A stretch of DNA of 64,000 nt from Halodesulfurarchaeum formicicum (GTDB lineage: Archaea; Halobacteriota; Halobacteria; Halobacteriales; Halobacteriaceae). How positions within the stretch are numbered: the stretch's first letter is position 1; every line of letters begins with the position of its first letter. Under the pieces are notes generated by a model. The model searched no databases, was not told where the DNA came from, and saw nothing but the letters and a program-made list of their open reading frames with translations. The position numbers were made by a program, and so were the translations under genes. The stretch is taken from NCBI RefSeq assembly GCF_001886955.1, contig NZ_CP016804.1:124001-188000 (forward strand), written 5' to 3'. Positions 43,199 through 52,314 of this stretch are shown here, piece by piece.

Positions 43199-44194
43199 AT
43201 GCCAGCGCGCACAACGCGCCTTCTGAACGGTGACCAGGTCGACCGCGAGATGCCCATGGACGAACTCATCGCCGGTGTCGAGGACGCGTTCCGGGCCTAC
43301 GAGCTCGGCAACGCCCAGATGCCCGCGAAGTCCTACGTGGATCTCCGCAAGTACAACGGCGACTTCCGCTCGATGCCGGCCTACCTCGAAACCGAGGACT
43401 GGGACGCGGCTGCGATCAAGTGGGTCAACGTCCACCCGGACAACCCCGAGAAGTTCGACCTGCCCACCGTCATGGGCACGGTCATCTACAGCGATCCGGA
43501 GACGGCCTATCCGCTCGCGTTGATCGACGGGACGGTCCTCACGAAAAAGCGCACCGGCGCGGCCGCCGGCGTCGCGACCGACTACCTCGCCGTCGAGGAC
43601 GCCTCCTCGATGGGGATCGTCGGGGCCGGGATCCAGGCCTACACCCAGCTCGAGGCCGTCGCGACGGTTCGGGACATCGAGGAGGTCGTGGTCTCGGACG
43701 TCGACGACGAGGCCGTCCAGGCCTTCATCGATCACTTCGAGGACCGGTTCGACGTTCGCGGCGGCTCGGTCAGCGAGGCCGCGAGCTGCGACGTGCTCTC
43801 GACGGTAACACCCGTCCGGGAGCCGATCGTGAGCGCCGCGGACGTCGGCGAGCACACTCACATCAACGCGATGGGCGCCGACGCCGAGGGCAAGCAGGAA
43901 CTGGCCGATGACCTCATGCAGGACGCGACGATCGTCATCGACGATTACGAGCAGTGCACTCACTCGGGCGAGATCAACGTCCCGTTCCACGAGGGGGTCA
44001 TCGACGACGCGGACATCTACGGCGAGATCGGCGAGATCGTCGCCGGGAACAAGCCCGGCCGCGAGGGCATCGACGGTGTCACCGTCTTCGACAGCACCGG
44101 CCTGGCGATTCAGGACGTCGCCGCGGCCCACGTGGTCTACGAGCACGCGACCGAGGAAGGAATCGGGACCGACTTCGACCTGCTCGGGGTCTAA
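43199..44194 (+). CDS. Ornithine cyclodeaminase/alanine dehydrogenase family protein
   Basis: 331 residues, mu-crystallin fold. Substrate-binding residues in ARTTRLLNGDQVDREM and KTYVDLRK-like KSYVDLRKYNGD, dinucleotide binding as GIVGAGIQAYTQLEAV, and the conserved HINAMGADAEGKQEL. Archaeal members are often alanine dehydrogenases (NAD-dependent alanine to pyruvate); others are ornithine cyclodeaminases or ketimine reductases. The sequence alone does not separate these well. A strong TATA (catataag, about 43168) precedes it. Its stop touches the leuS stop. Confidence 0.87.
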   Translation: MPARTTRLLNGDQVDREMPMDELIAGVEDAFRAYELGNAQMPAKSYVDLRKYNGDFRSMPAYLETEDWDAAAIKWVNVHPDNPEKFDLPTVMGTVIYSDPETAYPLALIDGTVLTKKRTGAAAGVATDYLAVEDASSMGIVGAGIQAYTQLEAVATVRDIEEVVVSDVDDEAVQAFIDHFEDRFDVRGGSVSEAASCDVLSTVTPVREPIVSAADVGEHTHINAMGADAEGKQELADDLMQDATIVIDDYEQCTHSGEINVPFHEGVIDDADIYGEIGEIVAGNKPGREGIDGVTVFDSTGLAIQDVAAAHVVYEHATEEGIGTDFDLLGV

Positions 44195-47029
44195 CTACTC
44201 CAGGAGAATTGCCGGACGGAACGGTTCTGCCTGTTCGGCTTTCGACGCCTCGGTTTCTGACTCGGGGACGACCGCGACTGTCGCGTCGTAGGTCCGGGCG
44301 AGGAAGCGGGCCGCCTCCTCGTACAGGTCGGTCTCGTCGATCTCCGAGAGCGCCTCGATCTCTTCCTCGCTGCGTTCTCGCACCACCTCGATCAGACTTC
44401 CCACGAGGTCGTTGACGGCCTCGCCTTTTTCTCGGAGTTCGGGATCGGACATGACCTCGCTCATCGCGGCGCCCTGATCGGGGCCGGTTTCGAGCACGGT
44501 CTCGAAGACCCGGTGTTTCCAGTCCGCGGCCAGGAAGAGCCGGATCTCCGTGGGGTCGGTGCCGGTGACGTCCACGATGTCACGCACGTCCTCGGTGACG
44601 GCCTCGATCAGTCGCTCTTCGGTCTCGACGACCTCGCTCTCCAGGCTGGGGTCCGGCTCCGGCCAGGCGGCGTCCTCGACGGGCTCGCCGGCCAGTTGCT
44701 CGTGGAGTTCGTTCGTCATGAACGGGATGATGGGGGCGAGCAGCCGGAGCCGGGTCCGGAGGACTTCCGCGCGCGTCCAGCGTGCGCCGGGACGGTCGAG
44801 GTCGGTGCGCTTGCGGTACCAGCGCAGCACCTCTTCGAGCTGGTAGAAGGCGTCCTGGCTCGCGTGCCGGGTACTGAATCCCTCCATCGCGTCGGTCACC
44901 TTGCGGATTATGCCCTGTAGCTCGGAGAGCAGCCAGCGGTCGATGCGCTCCAGTTCCGGCTGGGTCTCGGGCACCTCGCTCTGGATGATCTCCTGGGCCC
45001 GTCGCCAAAATCCGGCGAGCTGGTCGCGGGTGCCCTGTACGTCCTCGGCCCGCCAGTCGTAGTCCTGCCAGGGCTCCGCGGAGTTTAGCAGGAAAAAGCG
45101 GACCGTGTCCGCGCCGTACTCCTCGATGGCGTCGGTCGGGAGAACGACGTGGCCCTTCGAGGAGGACATCTTCGTCCCTTCGAGCAGGCCCATGCCCATG
45201 ATGGTGATGCCCTGGGGCCACTGGGGCTCCTCGAAGAGTTCGGCGTGATGGAAGAGATAGAAGGAGAGGTGATTCGAGATGAGGTCGTTCGCGGAGCAGC
45301 GGTAGTCCACGGGATACCAGTAGTCCCACTCCTCGCGCAGTTCGAGGGCCCGCTCGTCGGGGGTTTCGACCGCGTCCGGGCCGTAGAACAGCGTGTCGAA
45401 AAAGTCCCGGGTGAGATCCTCGGTGGGCACGTCTTCGATCCGGTGGGCGATCGTGTAGTAGGCCATGTAGATCGTCGAGTCCGAGAGGGGCTCGATCACG
45501 AAGTCCTCGTCCCACGGGAGTTTGGTGCCCAGCCCGTAGTTGCGGATGCAGGGCCACTCGTTGAGCCAGTCGATCGTGTGGTAGTACTGCTCCCGGGTGT
45601 TCTCCGGGATCGCGTCCATGTTCCGGACGATCTTGCGGGTCTCTTCCTTCCAATCCTCGTCGCTGTAGCGCAGGAACCAGGTCTCCTGTTTGGCGACCTC
45701 GACTGTCCCGCCACACCGACAGACCACGTCCTCGGAGAACTCATGCATCGTGTCGAAGGCCCCCTGGGACTGGAAGTGGGCAGCGAGTTCGTCCCGGACG
45801 TCCTCGATTACTTCGCCGGCGTATTCGTCGTACATCGCCTTGAGCTGGCCGGCGTGGAACTCCCGGTTGTACACCTGCTGGGTCGCCTCCTCCAGGGCCG
45901 GGTCGTCCTGGTCCTCGATGCCGAACTCCTCGACGGCGTCTTTGGCCGGGAACTCGCCGTAGCCCTCCACGTCGATGATCGACCGGGGCTCGATGGCTTC
46001 GACTGCTGCGGGGTCGATCCCGTACTCGGCCATTCGCTCCGTGTCGGCCTTGGCCGCCTGGAGGGCCACCCAGTCGTCCGGACTGTGGGCCGGGACGGAC
46101 ATCACGATCCCCGTGGCGTTGTCCGGATCGACGAACGCGGCCGGCAGGATCAAGACCGCCTCCCCGGTGACCGGGTTGGTGACGGTCTCGCCGACCAGTT
46201 CCTCGCCGGCGAACTCGCGGTTGACGATGACCTCGCGTTGCTGGAGTTCGAGTTTCTCCACGGCGGCTTTCGAGACGATCCAGTCCTCGCCGTCGACTGT
46301 CGCCTCGACGTACTGGCCCTCCGGGAGGATGTAGGCGTTGGTGACCCCCCGGACCGTCTCGGGTCGCAGGGTGGCCATCGGGATGGTCGCCCCGTCGTGA
46401 CCGAACTTGATGAGCGTGTACTCCTGGAACTCGGCCTCCTCGCCCTCCAGGATGTCGTGGGTCGTGACCGGGTTTTCCTCCTCGGTGCAGTACTTGACGG
46501 GGTGCAGGCCCTTCTCCAGGCGGCCCCGATCCCGCAGGGTCTCGTACTGCCAGGTGATGAACTTCGAGTACCGCTCGTCGTTGGTGGTGAACTCCCGCCG
46601 CCAGTCGATCGAGAGCCCCAGGGACTGCATGTTCGTCTTGTAGTGGTTCTCGATGAAATACCGGGCAAAACCCATCGGCGTCTCCAGGGATTCGAGTTCG
46701 TCCTCGGGGACGTTGTAGGTGTCCCGCAGCACCGAAAGTTGCTCCTCCTCGCCCTTCTGCAGGCGGTTCACCGCCCCGACGATGGGCGTGCCGGTGACGT
46801 GCCACCCGATGGGGAAGAGGACGTTGTCTCCCTGCAGGCGGCGATAGCGGGCGTACACGTCCGGGACCGTGTACGTGCGGGCGTGTCCGATGTGCATTCC
46901 CCCGCTTGGGTAGGGGTAGGGCACGGTGACGAAGGTCGCCTCCCCGTCGTCCGGATCGGCCTCGTACCGGCCGCGTTCCGCCCAGCGCTCCTGCCACTTC
47001 CGCTCGATGTCCCGGGGGGTGTAGTCCAT
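44195..47029 (-). CDS. leuS: Leucyl-tRNA synthetase (archaeal type)
   Basis: 944 residues, class I. HIGH motif in YPSGGMHIGHARTYTVPD; GWHVTGTPIVGAVNR is typical of the archaeal/eukaryotic type; the editing (CP1) domain spans about residues 160-420; KMSKS as GTKMSSSKGHVV; C-terminal anticodon-binding region. Start MDYTPRDIERKWQERW chosen over a frame reaching 47080 because it begins at the conserved N-terminus. A TATA-like attttag sits about 30 nt upstream. No leader peptide visible here. Confidence 0.96.
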   Translation of the reverse strand: MDYTPRDIERKWQERWAERGRYEADPDDGEATFVTVPYPYPSGGMHIGHARTYTVPDVYARYRRLQGDNVLFPIGWHVTGTPIVGAVNRLQKGEEEQLSVLRDTYNVPEDELESLETPMGFARYFIENHYKTNMQSLGLSIDWRREFTTNDERYSKFITWQYETLRDRGRLEKGLHPVKYCTEEENPVTTHDILEGEEAEFQEYTLIKFGHDGATIPMATLRPETVRGVTNAYILPEGQYVEATVDGEDWIVSKAAVEKLELQQREVIVNREFAGEELVGETVTNPVTGEAVLILPAAFVDPDNATGIVMSVPAHSPDDWVALQAAKADTERMAEYGIDPAAVEAIEPRSIIDVEGYGEFPAKDAVEEFGIEDQDDPALEEATQQVYNREFHAGQLKAMYDEYAGEVIEDVRDELAAHFQSQGAFDTMHEFSEDVVCRCGGTVEVAKQETWFLRYSDEDWKEETRKIVRNMDAIPENTREQYYHTIDWLNEWPCIRNYGLGTKLPWDEDFVIEPLSDSTIYMAYYTIAHRIEDVPTEDLTRDFFDTLFYGPDAVETPDERALELREEWDYWYPVDYRCSANDLISNHLSFYLFHHAELFEEPQWPQGITIMGMGLLEGTKMSSSKGHVVLPTDAIEEYGADTVRFFLLNSAEPWQDYDWRAEDVQGTRDQLAGFWRRAQEIIQSEVPETQPELERIDRWLLSELQGIIRKVTDAMEGFSTRHASQDAFYQLEEVLRWYRKRTDLDRPGARWTRAEVLRTRLRLLAPIIPFMTNELHEQLAGEPVEDAAWPEPDPSLESEVVETEERLIEAVTEDVRDIVDVTGTDPTEIRLFLAADWKHRVFETVLETGPDQGAAMSEVMSDPELREKGEAVNDLVGSLIEVVRERSEEEIEALSEIDETDLYEEAARFLARTYDATVAVVPESETEASKAEQAEPFRPAILLE

Positions 47030-47096
47030 ACCAATGGGTCTCGCGGCCGCTCTAAAATGGCTTGTGACACGGCCGGCCAAAACCAGCGCCCGGTCG

Positions 47097-47531
47097 TTAC
47101 TCGATCTCGATGGTGTGTGACTCCTCGCTTCCCTCGGCCTTGGGGAGACAGACGGTGAGCACGCCGTTCTTGAACGACGCCTCGACGGTCTCGGCCTCGA
47201 CTGGCTCGGGGAGGCTCACCCGCCGATCGACGGAGCGTTCGCTGCGTTCGCGGCGGATGTAGCGCCCCGCCTCGGCTTCCTCGGTTTCTGTCTTCCGCTC
47301 GGCACAGATGTGAAGCTGGTCGTCGAGCAACTCCACGTCGATGTCCTCGCTCTCGAATCCGGGCAGGTCCGCGGTTACCTCGTAGGCGTCATCGAACTCC
47401 GCTAGATCGACCTTGAGTCGGCCTGGCCAGGCCGATTCCAGGGACTGTATCTGGTCGACATCCTCGAACTGATTGCTCATGCGCTCGAGCAGACGCTCGA
47501 TCTCCTCGAAGGGGTTGGATCGTCGGGTCAT
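47097..47531 (-). CDS. hsp20: Small heat-shock protein Hsp20
   Basis: 144 residues. Alpha-crystallin domain from about 45 to 135 (LKVDLAEFDDAYEVTADLPGF... VSLPEPVEAETVEASFKNGVLTVCLPK, key parts), with the conserved A-x-x-x-n-G-V-L and a short hydrophilic C-terminal tail. The N-terminus is short (MTRRSNPFEEIERLLERM), typical for haloarchaea. ATP-independent holdase. 67 nt upstream of leuS on the same strand; own promoter likely. Confidence 0.93.
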   Translation of the reverse strand: MTRRSNPFEEIERLLERMSNQFEDVDQIQSLESAWPGRLKVDLAEFDDAYEVTADLPGFESEDIDVELLDDQLHICAERKTETEEAEAGRYIRRERSERSVDRRVSLPEPVEAETVEASFKNGVLTVCLPKAEGSEESHTIEIE

Positions 47532-47584
47532 GCAATCGAAACTACGTGTCGAGTCGGCAAAAAGATGTCCCCCAAATCACATTT

Positions 47585-48391
47585 TCAGACGACGTGCTCG
47601 ACGTCATACGAGCCCATTCGTTTGACCCAGCCCTCCGAGGCGAACTCCTCGATCTCCGCGATCGCCGCCTGGGTCCGTTCCTCGTAGAGCCCCGCTTCCA
47701 GGTCGATGTGGAAGACGTAATCCCCGAGTCGCTCGCCGCTGGGTCGGGATTCGAGCCGCGAGAGGTTGATGTCCCGGTCGGCAAAGGGCTCCAAAAGCTC
47801 CAGGAGCAGGCCGGGATAGTTGGTGTTCGGGTAGACGATGAGGGAACTTTTGCCCCCGGACACCGAGCGGGCTTCGGGGCCGGCGATGGCGAAAAAGCGG
47901 GTGGCATTCGAGTTTTGGTCCTGGATGTCCTCGGCGAGGACCTGCAGGCCGTCCCCGGCGTTGTCCGGGTGGCCGATACCAGCGATGGTGGGGTCCTCGC
48001 GGGCCCGTTCGACCCCGCTGGCCGTCGAGGCGACTGCCTCCAGGTCGGCCTCCGGATAGGTCCCAAGCAGGTAGTCCCGACACTGGGCCAGCGCCTGGGA
48101 GTGACTGGCGACGGTAGCGAAGTCCTCGCCCTGGGCGAGCAACGCGTGGCGGATCGGTGTGACGATCTCCCGGGTCACCGCCACGTCGGCGTCCGCGAGC
48201 GCATCGAGACTCTCCGTGACCGATCCCTCGATGCTGTTCTCGATCGGGACCACTCCCTGCTCGAATTTCCCGCCGGCGACGCCGCTCACGATGCTGTGAA
48301 CCGACTCCGTGAACGCAATTTCATCGTCCGCGACCGCGGTCGCGGCGCGGTGTGAATAGGTACCCTCGGGACCCAGTGTCACCGTTGTCAT
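47585..48391 (-). CDS. pheA: Prephenate dehydratase PheA
   Basis: Converts prephenate to phenylpyruvate in phenylalanine synthesis. 268 residues. Catalytic domain about 1-180 with NATRFFAI (the TRF motif) and GVVPIENSIEGSV; ACT domain with SRLESRPSG (ESRP), where Phe binds for feedback inhibition. Monofunctional, without chorismate mutase. Interesting because the Phe-tRNA synthetase operon of this window carries a Phe-rich leader frame. Confidence 0.95.
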   Translation of the reverse strand: MTTVTLGPEGTYSHRAATAVADDEIAFTESVHSIVSGVAGGKFEQGVVPIENSIEGSVTESLDALADADVAVTREIVTPIRHALLAQGEDFATVASHSQALAQCRDYLLGTYPEADLEAVASTASGVERAREDPTIAGIGHPDNAGDGLQVLAEDIQDQNSNATRFFAIAGPEARSVSGGKSSLIVYPNTNYPGLLLELLEPFADRDINLSRLESRPSGERLGDYVFHIDLEAGLYEERTQAAIAEIEEFASEGWVKRMGSYDVEHVV

Positions 48392-48431
48392 GTCCTTCGA
48401 TACAGCGTCGTGGGGGAAAAGACCGTCGGGC

Positions 48432-49847
48432 CTATCGGTTCAGCGTGTGGATCGCCTGGCCGAGGGCGTTCTCCGCGGCCTCCATCGTCGACTCCGCGAG
48501 GGTGGGGTGGGTGTGGACCGTCTCGGCCACTTCCTCGATCGTTGCGCCAGTCTCGACGGCCAGCCCGAGTTCGGCGATCAGCTCTGAGGCCTTCGGGCCC
48601 ACGATCCGGGCTCCGAGGACCCGGCCGTCGTCCGCGTCGCCGATGATCCGGACGAATCCGTCCTGGTGGCCGGTGGTGAGCGCCCGGCCACTCGACCGGA
48701 ATGGGAACTCGCCGATCCGGGTGTTATGGCCCGCGTCTTCGGCCTCGGCTGCGGAGAGCCCGACCATGGCGATCTCCGGGTCGGTGAACACGGCAGCCGG
48801 GATGGCCCGGTCGGCCATGGAGGCGTCCTCGCCAGCGATGGCCTCGACGGCGACCAGCCCCTCGGCAGTTCCGGCATGAGCAAGGAGTGGCTCGCCGATC
48901 ACGTCGCCCCCGGCGAAGACGTGGTCGGTGGTCGTCCGGCCCTGATCGTCGGTCTCGACGAAGCCGTGGTCGTCGAAGTCGATTCCGAGGGCTTCGAGGT
49001 TCGCCGAATCGGTGACCGGCTCGCGACCGACCGCCACGATGGCTTTGTCCGCTTCGTAGGCGGTGACTTCGCCGTCCTCGGTCTCGGTTTCGAGGACCAG
49101 GCCGTCGCCGTCTTCCGACCAGTCGCTTGCGGCTTCGCCGAACGCAAACTCGATGCCCAGGGCCTCGGCCTGGTCCTCGACCGGCGAGATCAAATCCCGG
49201 TCGTAGCCCGGGAGCATCGCATCGAGCATCTCGATGACGGTCACGTCCACGCCGAGTTTGGCAAAGACCATCGAGAGCTCCATCCCGATGTAGCCCGCGC
49301 CGACGACGATCAGTTCTTCTGGCAGTTCCTCGAGGGCGAGTGCGTGCTTCGAGGAGAGGATGTACTCGCCGTCGAACTCGAACCCGGGCACCTCGATGGG
49401 CCGCGAGCCGGTTGCCACAAGCGCGTTGTCGAACTCGTAGGACTCGGTTTCGCCATCGGCCAGGTCCACAGCGAGGCTGTGCTCGTCCTCGAAGGTGGCC
49501 GTCCCTTCGATTACGTTCACGCCGTTTGCCTTGTTGAGTTTCTCGACGGCACCCGTGAGGGTGTCGACGATCCCGTCCTTCCACTCGACCATCTCGGCGA
49601 AGTTGACCTCGGGGTCGGCGTAGACACCCATCTCCTCGGCGTGGCTGGCTTCGTGGGCCACGTCGGTGGCGTGGATCAGTGCCTTGGATGGGATACACCC
49701 GAAGTTCAGACAGGTGCCGCCGAACGCTCCGGCCTCGATGAGCGTGACGTCGAGCCCGAGCTGACCCGCCCTGATTCCCGCCGCGTAGCCGGCCGTCCCC
49801 GCCCCGACGATCGCGAGTTCCGTATGCGTGACATTCTCTCCGGACAT
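48432..49847 (-). CDS. lpdA: Dihydrolipoyl dehydrogenase
   Basis: 471 residues from MSGENVTHTELAIVG. FAD-binding GAGTAGYAAGIRAGQ, redox disulfide GGTCLNFGCIPSKAL, NAD-binding VVGAGYIGMELSMVFAKLG, and the C-terminal HTHPTLAEST with the catalytic His. Component E3 of 2-oxoacid dehydrogenase complexes or the glycine cleavage system; none of the other subunits is encoded near, so the gene is orphaned here. Divergent from the Ski2-like helicase gene (90-bp gap). Confidence 0.95.
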   Translation of the reverse strand: MSGENVTHTELAIVGAGTAGYAAGIRAGQLGLDVTLIEAGAFGGTCLNFGCIPSKALIHATDVAHEASHAEEMGVYADPEVNFAEMVEWKDGIVDTLTGAVEKLNKANGVNVIEGTATFEDEHSLAVDLADGETESYEFDNALVATGSRPIEVPGFEFDGEYILSSKHALALEELPEELIVVGAGYIGMELSMVFAKLGVDVTVIEMLDAMLPGYDRDLISPVEDQAEALGIEFAFGEAASDWSEDGDGLVLETETEDGEVTAYEADKAIVAVGREPVTDSANLEALGIDFDDHGFVETDDQGRTTTDHVFAGGDVIGEPLLAHAGTAEGLVAVEAIAGEDASMADRAIPAAVFTDPEIAMVGLSAAEAEDAGHNTRIGEFPFRSSGRALTTGHQDGFVRIIGDADDGRVLGARIVGPKASELIAELGLAVETGATIEEVAETVHTHPTLAESTMEAAENALGQAIHTLNR

Positions 49848-49937
49848 GTGAGCCCCTTCCGGCGGAGGGGTATTGAGGTATTCCCTTCCCCGACGGGACG
49901 AAACGCCTTTGCGCGGACCACTCCTCTCCCACGACAG

Positions 49938-52274
49938 ATGGACGTCGCCGAGGTCGTGCCCGAATTCGCCGACGTATTTCCCTTCGATTCCTTCAACGAG
50001 ATGCAGCGAACGGCCCTGCCGGCGGTCCTCGAACGCGAGGACAACGTCGTGATCAGCGCGCCGACTGGCAGCGGGAAGACGGCGCTTGCGGAACTCGCGA
50101 TCATCAAGGCGCTGGCTGCGGGCGGGACCGCGCTCTTCATCGCCCCGATGCGGGCGCTCACCAACGAGAAGGAAAGCGAGTGGGAACGCATCGAACAGCT
50201 CGGGCACTCGGTGTATGTCGTCACCGGCGAGCGGGATCTCAACCCCCGTCGGGCCGAGCGCGCGGACGTGCTGGTGATGACTCCGGAGAAGGTCGATTCG
50301 GCCACCCGCAAGCACGACACGCCACGCTATTCGTTTGTGACCGACGTGGACGTGGTAGTCATCGACGAGGTGCACCTGCTTGACTCACGGTCGCGGGGCA
50401 GCGTTCTGGAGGTCGTCGTCTCGCGGCTGCGTCGACTCGTCGATCCCCGGATCGTCGCGCTCTCGGCCACGATGGAGAACATCGAGGAGGTCGCCGCCTG
50501 GCTGGAGGCCCCCGAGGCCGCGACCTTCGACTTCGGGCCCAGCTATCGGCCGGTCGACCTCCACGCCGGGGTCGAAACCTACACGCACGGCGAGAACGCC
50601 TTCGCGGACAAGTATCGGCGGCTGTACACTGCGCTGGACCTGGCCGAACCCCATCTCACCGAGGACGGCCAGGCACTGGTCTTTGTCTCCTCGCGACAGG
50701 ACACCGTCAAAGCCGCGGAGACCGCCCGCGACGAGATCGCCGAGCGGGACATCCCGGTCGGGGCTCGCGGGGATTATGATTTCCACTCAGAGACCCAGGT
50801 TCTTGACAACGACACGCTCCGCCAGTCGGTGCTCGACGGGGTGGCCTTTCATCACGCGGGGCTCTCGAAGTCGGACAAGGACCACGTCGAGGCCTGGTTC
50901 CGGGCGGGCAAGATCGATCTCCTGTTCTCGACCTCCACGCTCGCCTGGGGCGTGAATCTGCCCGCCCGCTGTGTCGTGATTCGTGATACCAAACTGCACG
51001 ACCCGCTGGAGGGCGAGGTGGACATGAGTCCCCTGGACATCCTCCAGATGCTCGGGCGGGCGGGGCGGCCCGGCTACGACGACGTGGGCTATGGCTGGGT
51101 CGTCGCGGACCGGGCGGAGGCGGACAAATACCGTCGGCTCCTGCGGGACGGCAAGGAGATCGAATCCCGCCTGGCCGAGAGCCTTCCGGAACACGTCAAC
51201 GCCGAGATCGCGCTGGGGACGATCGAGGGCCTGGGGGACGTGATGGACTGGCTGGAGACGACCTTCTACTTCCAGCGAGCGGGGTATGCCCCGGGCGAGC
51301 AGGCATACGAGGACGTGCGCGAGCGGGTGCGTGCGGTCCTCGATGACCTGCTCGATCGCGGCTTCGTCGAGACCGATCCTGACCTGGGGCTGTCCTCGAC
51401 TCCGCTGGGGCAACTCGCCTCGGGCTACTACCTCCGGCTTCCCACCGCGAAGCGATTCCGCGACCTCGTGGACAGCGAACCGGCAGCAGAGCCGGTGCTC
51501 GCCGCCGTGGCCCGAGCCGAGGAGTTCGACAGCGTGAGCGCCCGGGAGGCCGAACGCGAGGCGATCGACGGCGTGCTGGGTTCGGCCGGTGGCTCGCTCG
51601 ATCCGGGCGCTCGAAAGGTGCTGGCGATCCTGCAAGCGAGTATGGACGGGGACCTGCCGCCGGAACTCCGGTCGGATGCCTGGGTCATCCGCCAGAACGC
51701 ACTCCGGCTGCTGGCTGCGGTCCGGGCCTTTTTCGACCGGTTCGACCGCCCCGCCGGCGCGAACCTCACGCGACGGCTCCAGGCCCGGATCGAGACGGGG
51801 GTCCCGCCCGAGGCGGTCGGGCTCACCGCGATCGACGGGATCGGAGCCGGCCGCGGGCAACGACTCGCCCAGGCGGGACTCACCGACCCCGGGGCAGTCG
51901 TCGAGGCGGGCGTCTCCGGCCTCGTCGAGGCCGGGCTGGGCGAGGAAGTCGCCCGCTCGGTGACAAACCACGCGGCCGGACTCCCCCGGGTCGAGATCGA
52001 CTGGGGGGCCTTCCCCGAGACCGTTTCGGCCGGCGAGAACGACCTCCAGCAGGTCGCGGTTCGGAACGTCGGGGGCGGCGCGAGGCTGGGAATTCGGGTG
52101 ACGGTCAACGGCGTCGAGATGACCCGGTCGGTCAACTACGTGACAGACGTAGAACAGGTCCCGGTGGGCGTGTTCGGTTCGGACAACGACGAACTCACCT
52201 ACGCCGTAACGATTACCTTCCCCGACCACCCGCTCCAGCCGCTGACCGAGACCCGGACGGTCGCCGTCGAGTAG
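49938..52274 (+). CDS. Ski2-like DEAD/DEVH helicase, Hel308/Brr2-related
   Basis: 778 residues. Helicase motifs: I APTGSGKTALAE, Ib TPEKVDS, II DEVHLLDS, III SATMEN, IV FVSSRQ, V STLAWGVNLPAR, VI QMLGRAGRPGYD. A winged-helix and Sec63-like region follow (to about 640), with helix-hairpin-helix (TAIDGIGAGRGQRLAQAG). The last ~110 residues (VEIDWGAFPETVSAGENDLQ...) look like a beta-sandwich (Ig/FN3-type) seen in Brr2/Mer3 Sec63 units and not in classic Hel308. Acts on DNA forks or RNA; which one is not decided by sequence. Start is ATG at MDVAEVVPEF. Confidence 0.88.
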   Translation: MDVAEVVPEFADVFPFDSFNEMQRTALPAVLEREDNVVISAPTGSGKTALAELAIIKALAAGGTALFIAPMRALTNEKESEWERIEQLGHSVYVVTGERDLNPRRAERADVLVMTPEKVDSATRKHDTPRYSFVTDVDVVVIDEVHLLDSRSRGSVLEVVVSRLRRLVDPRIVALSATMENIEEVAAWLEAPEAATFDFGPSYRPVDLHAGVETYTHGENAFADKYRRLYTALDLAEPHLTEDGQALVFVSSRQDTVKAAETARDEIAERDIPVGARGDYDFHSETQVLDNDTLRQSVLDGVAFHHAGLSKSDKDHVEAWFRAGKIDLLFSTSTLAWGVNLPARCVVIRDTKLHDPLEGEVDMSPLDILQMLGRAGRPGYDDVGYGWVVADRAEADKYRRLLRDGKEIESRLAESLPEHVNAEIALGTIEGLGDVMDWLETTFYFQRAGYAPGEQAYEDVRERVRAVLDDLLDRGFVETDPDLGLSSTPLGQLASGYYLRLPTAKRFRDLVDSEPAAEPVLAAVARAEEFDSVSAREAEREAIDGVLGSAGGSLDPGARKVLAILQASMDGDLPPELRSDAWVIRQNALRLLAAVRAFFDRFDRPAGANLTRRLQARIETGVPPEAVGLTAIDGIGAGRGQRLAQAGLTDPGAVVEAGVSGLVEAGLGEEVARSVTNHAAGLPRVEIDWGAFPETVSAGENDLQQVAVRNVGGGARLGIRVTVNGVEMTRSVNYVTDVEQVPVGVFGSDNDELTYAVTITFPDHPLQPLTETRTVAVE

Positions 52275-52283
52275 CGGCGCACC

Positions 52284-52290
52284 TTTATAA
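52284..52290 (+). promoter_or_regulatory. TATA box of the NucS-like zinc-ribbon gene
   Basis: tttataa, 25-31 nt before the ATG at 52315, only 10 nt after the helicase stop. Supports a leaderless transcript and the ATG at 52315 over the GTG at 52306. Confidence 0.65.
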
Positions 52291-52314
52291 GCCAAAACCG
52301 GGGCAGTGGAGCCC

